Source: Atrichornis clamosus
Lineage: Eukaryota; Chordata; Aves; Passeriformes; Menuridae
Assembly (NCBI GenBank): GCA_013400975.1
Contig: WBMZ01004770.1
Span: 248,001 to 312,000, forward strand
Direction of reading: 5' to 3'
DNA length: 64,000 nt
In this document: positions 49,401 through 60,100 of the stretch, piece by piece
How the letters are laid out: every line of letters begins with the position of its first letter
How positions within the stretch are numbered: the stretch's first letter is position 1
Position numbers and translations under genes: made by a program
The notes under the pieces: generated by a model
The model's input: only the letters and a program-made list of their open reading frames with translations
Database searches by the model: none
What the model was told of the DNA's origin: nothing

Positions 49401-49469
49401 CTGCTGGGGTGGCAAACGATACCTTCCTCCCTGCTGGGCCTCAGGATGTAGCCAAAACTTGTTTACTCT
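46442..49469. other. Unique non-coding DNA, no gene seen
   Basis: No supported gene. It contains a two-unit telomere-like stretch (accctaaccctaac, 48298-48311), too short to be a real interstitial telomere. A modestly motif-rich, CpG-retaining block lies around 47660-47790 (gcgtgtgg, tctcgctctcaccgagg, gataacttaattgaaaag). Confidence 0.55.
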
Positions 49470-49660
49470 GTAATTTAGAGTTCATTGTAATCTAAATAGG
49501 GATTTTTGCAATGCAAATAGAGCTGCACAGAATGTAATACATTTTATTTATCGCTACTGTTAATTATGACTATATAGCTTATCACTCATCACATAGCCTG
49601 GATTGCAAAACACAATGTTTCAAACACACTTTAACTCTCAGATCATGATCAGTAAAGAGA
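49470..49660. promoter_or_regulatory. Candidate developmental enhancer / conserved element
   Basis: An exact octamer half atgcaaat (49511-49518) is followed by gtaatacattttatttatcg, which includes a HOX/CDX-like ttttattta and a CpG, then ctgttaattatgac with a TAATTA core. Sequence on both sides is unique and non-coding. POU plus homeodomain clustering is typical of conserved neural or mesodermal enhancers; this is inference. Confidence 0.37.
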
Positions 49661-49697
49661 ATATATTATACTTTTAATATGCACTTTCCCCCACAGT

Positions 49698-49785
49698 ATT
49701 TTACAATACCCTGCATAAACTCCATTTTGCAGGAAAGGTTTCCAAGAAATTAAAAGAAGAAATATCTTGATTCATGTGCAAAGGT
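49698..49785 (-). repeat. Possible MIR-type SINE remnant (reverse)
   Basis: The run ttttacaataccctgcataa, then actccattttgcaggaaaggtttcc and gtgcaaagg, loosely follows the reverse MIR core 'ttacaataaccctgtgaggtaggtactattatccccattttacagatgaggaaactgaggc'. The first block matches well; the later part is degraded. A chance match is not excluded. Confidence 0.38.
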
Positions 49786-51814
49786 AATTTCTGATTGCAT
49801 AAAGTGGGCAAATGTCTAAGGGGTCCTTTTATTTGGTTTCCTGAAGTGCCCTATTGTCCTGGCTGGTACACGTATATGGGGTAGCTTGGTATTAACCTAA
49901 AAATTCTGAGTGTTGGAAGATCATTCCGTAAAGATCTAATGCGAACATAAACAATTGCAGTTCAGCATGGCTAGAACAGTCTGATGGACTCAGTGCTCTC
50001 AGTAGAGAAACTAGAAATGCAGTACAGTTGTTCAGGAACAGAAATGTTCAGTGACGGAAAAGTCTCCTCTCTCCTTGGCCTGTAGGAGGTGATCTAGGTT
50101 CGCTTCTGTAATTTACACCTGTCGTAAACTAATAATCAAGCTCAATAAAAAATGAAATTAAAATACTGCCCAATGAAGAGGGATGAAGTGGTTAATGTTT
50201 GTTACATGCCCTGATGCTGGACCTTGATCTTCTGACAACACCCACCATCCTCGAGGTGCCATTGCAGATAAATGATTCTCTTCAGCAGTGATAATGTGCT
50301 AAATGCTTCACTGTTGTCCATGGAATGCCATGACTCTTATCCAGCCCAGATGTTAGAAAACTTTTATTAGCTGATTACTGCTCTATGTAAATGTATTTAG
50401 GCTAGGCCTAAGAAGCTGGTTCTGTGAGCACTGCTAACTCTCCACCTCTTCCTCTACCCTTCTGCATTTAAGAGGGCAGTGCAGCTGAGAACAGGTAACC
50501 CAGAGAGACCTGGACCCTCCATCCATCCAGGGAGACTTTCAGGACCAGGCCAGGCAGAGCCAAGTTTGATCTACAGTTGGCAATATTCCCGTGCTGGGAG
50601 GAAGGTGGAACTAGATGGCAGCTATAGATTGCATCCAATCTGTGCATCTCCTTTCAACTCCCCAGCTCCAGTAAGTCCATGATAAGTGCTGGGATGTTGC
50701 AGGTCTTACACTGCACCACTCACTGCCCTCATATCTGAGACCATGGTCAGTCCTGCAAAAACTGCAAAAGCAGGGATGTGCTAGGAGATCCCAGTGCCTC
50801 AGGCACTTGTCTAAGTTCCCATCCAGCCCATGCACCTGGATTCCTTTTCACAATAAATGAGCAAGAGGATTAGGTTGTGATGTGCTTCTGGATTTTGGCC
50901 TAAAATGGAATTGAAGGCATGGCTGAAGAATATGAGTAAATTGAGGAGATGCTGCATCTTTTACAGATCAGTCACAGCCCCAGTGCCTGAAAGAACTGCT
51001 GATTTTAGCTGAATGTTGTCACAATAAGTTTTTTTTCAGCAATAAAGTTAGTGGTGAGACTGGCCACCATAAGCGAGGGCAATGCTGCAGGGAGACGCTC
51101 GGGAATCAATGCAGGTAATTGGCAAACTGGAATATCTCACCCTGTTGGAATTAACAAAGCTGCTTTAGCATTTCCCCTGCCAGTATCCACTCTTGTAAAC
51201 AAGAATTTCTTTTTTGTTGATATAATTGCAATCAGCAAAATGTTTTGTAGAAAGAGAAGTTCTTTCTACAGTATTTTCCTTGATACCTGAAATCGAGAGT
51301 GGATGTGACATATTGTTCTGCTTTGACTTTCATTTATTTTGAGCATTATGATAACACTGAAATAACAGGAAAGTGGTAGCAAGTAGCCTGCATTTGAATA
51401 TATTATCTGAGGTCTCAGCAGCTGCAGAAGTTGCATTTACATAGACAGATGGTAGTGTAAGAGCCACCACCACAGACTGCTCCATAGCGCTAAGTAGTTT
51501 TTCAGTCTGTGTAAGAGGCAGTGCTTATTGTGTTAGGAGTACTAGCAGCAACCTGTTTTTGTCTTATATAATCAAAACCCTCAACGACTCAAAAAATAGT
51601 AGTCACTGTGGAGTAGCTGGTGTAAAGATGGAGGCAGTAAAACTGTCATGTTTGAAAATGCCATTTGGGAGCTTCCACAATTTATTTTCTGAATGATTAG
51701 GGAGGCTGTCACAATGTAAAAGATTTGGAAGTAAACTGTCCAACGTTCAAAGGTACAAGGCTTGTCACAAGAGCAGTTACACTGCAGCTAAATCCTTGGT
51801 GATGTAAACAGCTG
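49786..51814. other. Unique non-coding DNA, no gene seen
   Basis: No gene is supported. A stretch at about 50596-50660 (gaaggtggaactagatggca) faintly resembles a CR1 tail but is too short to call. Confidence 0.5.
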
Positions 51815-52279
51815 TCAGCTCTCAATTAAACAGGGATCATTCCACGGGTTTGCCCTGCCTCTGAGATAAGCGAGTTGTTTCAGTGCCAGAGCATCTACCT
51901 GTGCACAGAGCTGCTCAGAGCACATTGCTGGTCCCAGCTTCCAGTGCACAAAGTAGTGAGCATTACCAGGAAAGAAAAAGCCTGACACTTCTTCTACCTG
52001 AGGTGCTGTCCAAGGGTCAGGAAAACCCCTGCTGGCTGAAGGGCAGGGACCAGCCACAGGCTCAGGCGTGACTGGCACTGAGGGTACCGTGGCCTCTGTC
52101 TCAAGTTTACTGTCAGTCATGGGAGCATCAAGTGGCACTTTCATGCTCTTGTTTGAAAAGGGGCAGATTGCCTTGCCTGTTGCTCTGTCCTCTGCTTTCT
52201 CCCTGTGTACAGCATCTAATGGAGTCATGAACATAATGAAAGATTTCCAACCACGTACATGGGCACAGGGCAGTCTGGA
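51815..52279 (-). other. Unassigned open stretch, possible exon or decayed gene fragment
   Basis: On the minus strand a frame stays open for about 155 codons, from a TAA near 52280 to a TGA at 51815-51817; the first Met gives 139 residues. A plausible acceptor (tttaatccag, exon side starting at 52274) and donor (cctcag|gtagaag, exon end at 51998) bracket an open 277-bp segment. The residues have mixed, non-repetitive composition with a Pro/Val/Thr-rich middle; I recognise no domain, signal peptide or membrane segment. Read without splicing it is equally consistent with chance. No neighbouring exon was identified. I assign no function. Confidence 0.15.
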
Positions 52280-54431
52280 TTAAAACATAAACTGAGCAAG
52301 CTTTACAGTGTTTTCTCCAAGAACCCAATTAAAAAAAAAATGTATTTTCCATCACAAAGATGCTATCAACCCAAAAATCATACTTCATATTCCCAGGACA
52401 GATCATTAATAGTATCTCAATCAAAATTTGATTATAATAATGCTAACCTGTTTAGTACGAGTCCTGCAGAGACTTTTATTTTTTTAACTGGATGAAAATA
52501 ATAATAATGCCATCATCAAAAAAGTTTAAAAAAAGATATTTGATACTGAGGTAATTTCAACTCATTTCAGCAGAAACTGTAGACTAGGGGCTAATGTTTT
52601 CTATAAAGCTGCTCTTTCTGAACACCAGCATTTATGAAAGTCACATCCACTCAATCTGTGGGTCTATCTCGTGAATATTTTATCTAATTTCAGTGTTGCT
52701 AGCATGGCAGAGGGTTGTGCTTTTTGGGAGGTTTCCAGTTGTCTGGTAGAAATCCAGTTGCTTATTCATGGATGAAATCTGATCAAGATGGAAGATACTG
52801 CAATGAGTGGAATTACCTTTTGGCTTTGATGTGCTCGTCTGAAACTGGAGGGAGAAGAAAAATTCTATTATGTATAATTTTCCCTCTTCAGTTTTATTTA
52901 TTTCCTTTCCCTCCCCTCCATCCTTGCACTTTTCTCTGGGCACTTGGCAAATCCACAGGTGCTGTTAATGTTGCTCCTTGGCTGAACATTAAATTTGTAT
53001 TTTTGAACACAACCTCCCTATCTTGCACCTCACTGAATTGCCCTGATCCTGTTGGCTCAGGGATTGTACTTGTTCTTGGAATATCCCAAGGGAAATCCCA
53101 TCATATTTTTCCTGTTCACATGACCTAATGGTTGTTTGAAAGTGCCTGATTTTTTAGCTTCTTCCTTTTAAACTCTGAATTTTGAATATGTATTATATTG
53201 GACTTTGGAGAACTTTACTTTTACCCAGCTCACTTCTTTTAGCCTGGGCATGAAATACTTTACTGGAAATTGTGTGATGTCCATGTAAATACTGAAATGT
53301 AGTTGGGCACTGGACATTTGCCTTAAAGACAGAATACAAACAATGGAAATACACCAACCTTTAGCCCAGAGTCATTACCTGTAGTACCTTCGTAATACAT
53401 GTAATGCCTTGTGCAGAGTTCAAGGCTCTCACACTTAAAGACTGAGGGATTTTCTTTCCACAGAGTTAAAAAGAAATTGTTGTAACTAAAGACAGCAACA
53501 CAGCATTATTTTTATTAGTTTAAAATGTCTTGTGAATAATCTGAACAAGTTCAAAAAAAGCCCACATGCTTACTAGTCAATATAGGATATTTTTATCTAC
53601 CATTGTAGTCTACACCACTTCTGTATTAACCATCTTAAGCAAAAATATGCCAGACCGTTTGGGCCTTAGTATAATGATGTTGTGATTTATTGCACTCTGC
53701 ATTTCCATCCTGCAGCAATTACCAGAAGAGCTGATAATGGTCTGCAATTTGTTTTCCAGAACTGGGAATAGCTGCCAGCAAGGGCCGCTCGCAGGGAAAG
53801 GCAGTGGCTGTTTACCTGCCCTGCTCAGCCAGTCCAGGGAGGGCAGGTCAGTGAAATCCTCTGGGAATGCACAGCACAGCACCAGCCTGTTGAACGGAGA
53901 ACAGCTGTTCCTGCCGAGGTGGTGCACTGGGATCTAACAGTATAAAAACTGACTTCTTATTAAATTTCTATAAAAAATATGAGACTTGACTACAACAGTG
54001 GGTAATGTATCAGTTTTTCTACTCTCCAGTTCACTCACATCAATTTAAGACATGTCCTTGATTCCAACAATCAAGTGACACCACCCTGTTTTTAAAGAGC
54101 TCTCAGCTCCAGCTATTGGTGGATGTTCCTCATACTGGAATTTACTGTAAGCACTTGTTATAGTTATATGGAATCTTTATAATACATGGGGTTGGAGATG
54201 TTTCCTGTTCTGAACTGGTTTCTTGATGACCTTGGTGTCAGTGAATTGAAGCTCAACACACATTTTTCAGGACTTGATCCTGCCCAGTTGTGACAACTGT
54301 TTGTCAGCTGCCAAGAGAGGAGACCCTGTGATTCTCACTAGAAAGCACAAATATTCATCTTCAAATACAAGATGATTTCATACTTGCTGAAAGCTCTTGG
54401 GTTTCCATAACTATCAGCAAGGTTGGCTCAG
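52280..54431. other. Unique non-coding DNA, no gene seen
   Basis: AT-rich with local A/T runs (for example 52330-52340). The open frame of 137 codons at 52715-53128 on the + strand is rich in Phe, Leu and Ser without domain features and is judged chance. A small GC-richer patch sits at about 53760-53930. Confidence 0.55.
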
Positions 54432-54535
54432 TTCTATTTTATAGGAAAGGGATTGTAGGCTGCAGAAAAGTAGTTTGACAGAAGGAGTCATAGCCTAGGT
54501 CTTGGTAAATGTTCAGAATAGGATTTCAGCACTTA
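54432..54535 (-). repeat. MIR-type SINE remnant (reverse)
   Basis: The run ctattttataggaaagggat, then tgtaggctgcagaaaagtagtttgac, then agtcatagcctagg and ggatttcagcact, corresponds in order to the reverse MIR blocks 'ccattttacagatgaggaaactgaggcacagagaagttaagtgact', 'ggtcacatagctagtaagtg' and 'gggatttgaacc'. It is diverged but co-linear over about 100 bp. Confidence 0.52.
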
Positions 54536-54652
54536 ATGAACTGAGAACATCAAGTGATACACAAATATTTTGCAGACTGAGGAAAAGCTCTTTGGCTTCT
54601 CTAAGAAAAGGAAAAAGTTGGTCTATATGTTGTCACTGGAGAATGAAACTGA

Positions 54653-54672
54653 TTTTTTTTTTTTTTTTTTTT
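54653..54672 (+). repeat. Poly(T) run, T20
   Basis: Twenty uninterrupted T residues. If it were the tail of a minus-strand retrocopy, a tttatt-type signal would be expected just to its right; none is present in the next about 25 bp, so a simple mononucleotide repeat is the better reading. Confidence 0.95.
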
Positions 54673-55324
54673 AGGACTACATTTGACTTAGCCTGTATTC
54701 TGTCTCCTCATCTTCTGGTTCTCCTCGTGTCTTTAGACTCTGCTCTGCCTGTGCTCAGTACCTGGTATTTTTCATGAGCAGTCCTATAAGCAATGGTCTG
54801 CTAGTGGAATATAATAAATACTGATTCTGTGATTTTAACTTATTTAGGCTCAGTGTCCAAAGTTTTAGATTGGTAAAATGGACTTGTGCTGTGCTTTATT
54901 TAAAGGGGAATAATTAAATGGTCTACCTTCCTCAAAATGCACCATTTTCCTGTAACACAGATGGAAAGAAAGAAAGGAATCCTATTGGCATTCCCATTGG
55001 TGAAAGTCAGAACATAAGGATCTGGATCACGTCCAGTAACAGAAATAAACCAGTCCTGTGTCAAGACAATGTAACCACCAGGGGATTGCAGATGCCAAGC
55101 ACAGGTAAGTAAGGACTCTGCACCATAACTTTGTTCTTCTCTGCTTTCTTTCACACGTACACTCCTGGTTGTGAGCACTCTCCCCTGCAATCTCCAGAGT
55201 CAGGGGGATTCCCAATAAGTTTTCAGCACGAACAGGAATAGCAATGACTGCAGGCACTTTAATGCACTTTCACTTTGGCTAGGAGACATAAGTATTTTCC
55301 CACCATCCATCTTCCTATTAGCTC

Positions 55325-55339
55325 TTTTTTTTTTTTTTT
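55325..55339 (+). repeat. Poly(T) run, T15
   Basis: Fifteen T residues followed by acc and a second T7 run. Pyrimidine-rich continuation (gtcccccag) makes this resemble a splice-acceptor tract, but no open exon with a donor follows convincingly. Confidence 0.9.
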
Positions 55340-57039
55340 ACCTTTTTTTGTCCCCCAGCTCATATTGCTCCAACACTTCCAAAGGGTTATACTGAAGTCA
55401 CTCTTCAGTGAGAAACCAAAATAATCAGGTATTAATTACAGCTAAAGAACAAGGTCCAAAGTGTGATTCATTATAATTCTTCAGTTCATCTAGAGTAAAT
55501 AGGACCTTATCTGTGGGGCTGCCTAGGTTTTTTACTTCAGTGATATGTGGAAACTATAGCTCAAGATCTTGGAGGAAACTTTGAACCCACTATACTAGTT
55601 TAAACGGGTTTGTGGCCTTTGGCTTTTTAATCTTTGCCTTGGTTCACTGTTAGATTTGAATGATTGCCAAGTAGTGTAAAAGCCTCGAAATTGGATATTA
55701 ATCTTGAAAATCTTCTTCAGATTATTTTCCCAAGGAGCATGTTTCACAATAAACATTGCCCATCCATCTGGCCACAGGAGAGTGTTTTCCACTTTCATTT
55801 CCACTCTTATTCTCAATGAAAATGGAAGAAACTCAGTACTTTGCAAGAGTAGACACTGAAACCACAGAGCAATATGAAGATGTAATTGTTTGAATGGCTG
55901 TATGGTTATTCTCAGTAATAATATGGCTTTGCACTCATGTTAAACTGTTCCAGTAAAGGTATCAAAATGTTTTGCAATTTATAATTCACAAAGAAAGCAC
56001 ATTCTTGTATCTTATTTTTGTGGCTTCAAAGAATAAGCTATGCTTGAGGTGGGAAGAGATTATGATGCTTATGTGTCTCAATTGGCCTAACAGAAAATAT
56101 TAACCATTTATATATTGTTTTAGTCACTATTACATTTCTACCACCCTTTTGAGGAAATAGGGATTTGAATAATGGCTTTGTTTTAGTTCTGAATAGATAT
56201 ATATTAATACTTCTATATTTTCTTTGGAGGAATTTTGTAATTAAGAGTACTTTATTAAAAAAATAACTTTTCATTTTGGAAGTTCATCTCATAATTCACA
56301 TAATGTTTTTGAAATCTCTACCTTTCACGGCAACCGTTCAGTCTTTCACCCACATAACTCCTGTTGGTTTAAGGACTCCAGCCAGTGCTCAGTTGATATG
56401 AAACCCAGACAAATAAAACAAATTAGTAATAAAAGTGGTTATTCCCATGTATGTATGCATATATAAATAATACCTAAGATTTATGCCTGGTAGCACTTTT
56501 AGCTTGAGCTACAGTGTATGAAGAAAGTGGGTAGTATAACCATACCTTGGCTATTTCCTTTCTGTGAAAGCTAAATTTCCTTTCTGTGCATTTATTTAAG
56601 CGACAAAAAGTTGTGCTTCCATTCTTCCATGGAAGAAGGCAGTATCCATGGCTTCTCAAGGGCTTCACAGGTCTTGAACTTTCTCCTACTCTAAGGACAA
56701 TAACATCAATTCTCCTTTTTGAGAGATTTTAAGATCTGAAGTGAGTAGTCACTGATTCCAATGTGTTGAGTTTGGGCCCAAGACAGTCTCTGGTAATGTC
56801 AATGAGCAGGTCATGCAGAAAAGCCCAACATGACTCATAACTTGGGTGAGCTGACCAAAAGGAAAGAGTTCAGCCAGAAAACCTGTGTAGGTCTTAAAGG
56901 TGGTGTCTTTATCCAGTGCAAATCAGGTAGGTCCAGTACAGCTAAGGTTTGCCACTTGATTTCTTGAAGCTGTGCTGATTTACCCTAGTTTTGGTCTGAC
57001 TCTTTGCTCCTGACAGGCTTGCAAAGAGCAAACTGTATT

Positions 57040-57160
57040 TGCAAGTCTAATAATGTGGCTGAAACTGGTAATTACTATACATACTTCTAGAAGATCTATA
57101 ATATAATTAGCAGCTGCTTTGAGTTGCAAAATTACAAGAAGAGAAGATTTATGTGCTTCC
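57040..57160. promoter_or_regulatory. Candidate conserved non-coding element (weak)
   Basis: Homeodomain cores are clustered (ggtaattactatac near 57069, ataatataattagcagctgc near 57097) with an E-box (cagctg) directly adjacent. The block is short, unique and non-coding. Inference from motif arrangement. Confidence 0.25.
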
Positions 57161-60100
57161 CTTTAACTTAAGCATGGTTTACTTCGATAAATACAATTCT
57201 GAGATAAGAATAAATGCATATTGCATTGGGCAATCTTCCCTGTGACACTGAGATATGTATTACCTCTTTGCTCCAATTATCCCAAATGATGTTGCTTTCC
57301 CTTTTTCCCTGCTTTGATTACCTTTTCAAGTGTTCTGTACCACCCTTGCCAAAGGGGTGCAATTATCCCTACAGGTTAAACCTCTTGACTTTGGGTGGAG
57401 AAGTTGTGTAAATGTGTTGCCGCTGTGGCGGCTCAGTGAATCAAACTTTCTGCCCGTTCATAACTTCTTTCATTAGGATTCCCACCTGAGAGTGTGAAGA
57501 AGCCTTGGTGCTTTGGGTGGGAAAATGACTGAAGTCAGTGAGCAAGGAAGCTGTTCCTTCCCTGCTCTGCCTTGTTCCTCACCATCACTGTGCTGCCAAA
57601 GCTTGTTGCTGGCTTTCCTCCTTTGATCCTGGATGTTCCAGTGTCCCCCATATATAAGTGACAGCCTTTATGCAGTTATTTACCACTTCTCTCTAACTTG
57701 GTTAAGAAGAAACTGACCTGAAGTGATGAATGAAGTGTGGCCAGGGCCTTCCTAGACTTTGAAACTCAAGGCAGGAGCCTTGCTGGCAACAGGAACAGCT
57801 GTTTATTATATCCAAAAAGCCCAGAGGGTTCTCAGTTCTTAAAGGCCAGCTCCACCACAGGGTAGTTCTTCCTGACACAACCTTAACAAAAAGATGTGTG
57901 AGAATGCCCTCACCAGAATTTCATCCCTTTCAGGCAGGATTTCTCCAGCAGGACCAATGCCTTAAGCTCTTCTGGTGAGGGTTAGGATTGCAGAGCTTAT
58001 TACAGGGGTGTAAACTCTATTGAGGGTCTTCCTTGCCTTGCACACATGTCTAATATGGCAAAGGCAAATTTATTCCATTGCGTTTCAAGCCCTCTGTTCT
58101 CAGAAGGGATTAAGGTTTAAATCTTCTACTGCCCCTTGAAAGAAGGTGGAGTGAACATTGAAACAGCCGTGCAACTGAAAGTCTGACTGAAGCTAATAAA
58201 AACCTGTTCTCTTGAAACATCCTTGTTGCTGCACGAGGAACACTCCTGGAACCTGCCAGCCTTTGCCTCCACTGTGCTGGTGCTGTGGAGTTCACTGATT
58301 AGAAACCATACTGGATGCACTTGTGATAAACTCCTTGTTGGACCTCTAACCTGTGCGTGGCTGTGCTCACTTGAAATGGGGAAGCACAGACTACGTGCTG
58401 TGCAGCACTGCTCACCTGGCTTAGGTAACAGCTAAAATGCCAAAGGAAAGATTATGACAATAATGATGATGATGACGATGATGAGAATGATAAAAATAAA
58501 ATTACGTAGTTGGAAAATCTCTTTGCTTAGCCTGAGCAATTTGGAGAAAAACTCCCCATTCCAAATCTTGGATTGGGAAAGAAACTCTCAGACGGCAAAA
58601 TTAGAGGTGTAGTTATAATTTATTTAACAATGGAGTGGCTTTTTGGAGGTAAAAAAAGAGATGGTTCAGATTTAAAACATTAAAGTTGCCTGAAGCACAG
58701 ACTGAGTGAATTGATGATAATGTGGATCTCTGGGTTTGTGTCTTCAGAGGTGTAAGGGGAGAAAACCCTTGCTGTTTTAGCTGCTGGAAAAAACATCCCT
58801 GTTTTTTTCCCATGAATGTGTCCCTATTGCCAGATTTTCAATCCCAATTCAGAAAGATTTTGACTGTTTTTCAGAAAAGGATTAGATCTAATGGAAGATT
58901 GTGATAGGATTTTGAAAAAACCCCAGATGATAATAAGCTCTAACTACTATATTTTCTGATTCACTCTTGTAGTAGTAGCACTGCTCTCCCTTAAAATTGC
59001 AGGATGATCTGGGACTTCATCCAACTCATGCTAAAGTCTTTGCACTCAAAAAGAATCCTTGGTGAAAAAAATTAGAGATGATTCCTCAGTAAATACAACA
59101 CATTGTCTGTGATAGGTCTTGCAGTTATTCTTGCATTTATTCCAAAGTCAAGTACAGGATGTTTAGGAGAACAGCCCAGTGTTACAGGCCTTTGTTTGAA
59201 TTCTATCCTTTGTATTTTGCAGAATTTTTTTATATAAAAAAAGGAGGAGGAAATTTATGAAAATGCAGGCCATGTCAACATTGTTCAATTTCTCAACTTG
59301 TCATCTTGTCACAGTTCTAACTGGAAGAGCCTGAAGAAGGCCCTATGGCCAATTTGTCAGCTCTAATCTCCCCTTCTACTCTTAGCGGATATTTTATTAA
59401 CACTTTTTAAGACTGTTTTTTATTTATTTTGCAGTCTACATGCTGAGGCAGCAGCCAGTTTGGTTTTCTTCATCTTTCTCTCTTCTTGCTCTCTGCTGCC
59501 TGAGAGAGAGGTTGGCTCTTCTGCCATCAGAGTCCACAAATCACAGCAAAAGGGATTGTTGCAGTTTTCATAAATGTGGTGTTACTTGAAAATTATAGAC
59601 TGCAACTGCTTATTGCAGTTCTGTGCAATGGCTGTAAATTGGGCCCTGTATCTTTCTGGTGACAGTCATTCCCGCAACAGGCCTTTTAGGAAATTGGAAG
59701 GGAAATTAAACAAGAGCAAGGGGTAGCTTTCCTTTTATCTTTGACATGCCTTCCTGAAATCCTTATCTATCATATTCAGGCAGAGATGTTGCTGAAATGG
59801 TGGTGGATTTAGATGTTGTCTGTCTCTGCAGCTACAGACTGCTGATCCTGCATGCTCTTTGAAGCAGGTCTGCTGACGGGGTCTAGATGCACACAAAATT
59901 TTATGAATGATGGACCAGGATGACATGGCAACATGGCACCAGCGGAATGTATTATTTCTCCATTTTTACTGTCCATTCATCTAAAAATCAGCTTTCACAA
60001 AGCCATTTTAAAGGGTTGATCTGAACACGCTGTGGCCGTAGGTAGGGAATGGTTTGCAGAGAAGACTGAGTGGTCAGGAAAGGAAAGCTACGTGGTGACT

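Larger units (their letters stand above)
54536..57039. other. Non-coding DNA with two T-runs, no gene seen
   Basis: No gene is supported. Homopolymers at 54653-54672 and 55325-55339 are listed separately. The rest is unique and AT-rich. Confidence 0.55.

Noticed and set aside
50596..50660. Possible CR1 tail (gaaggtggaactagatggca)
   Set aside because: Similarity is limited to about 20 bases and the upstream CR1 3' UTR words are absent.
52715..53128. 137-codon open frame, plus strand
   Set aside because: Phe/Leu/Ser-rich from T-rich DNA with no domain; judged random.
54653..54900. Possible minus-strand processed pseudogene to the right of the T20 run
   Set aside because: No polyadenylation signal close to the T-run, no open frame or recognisable gene, and no obvious target-site duplication.
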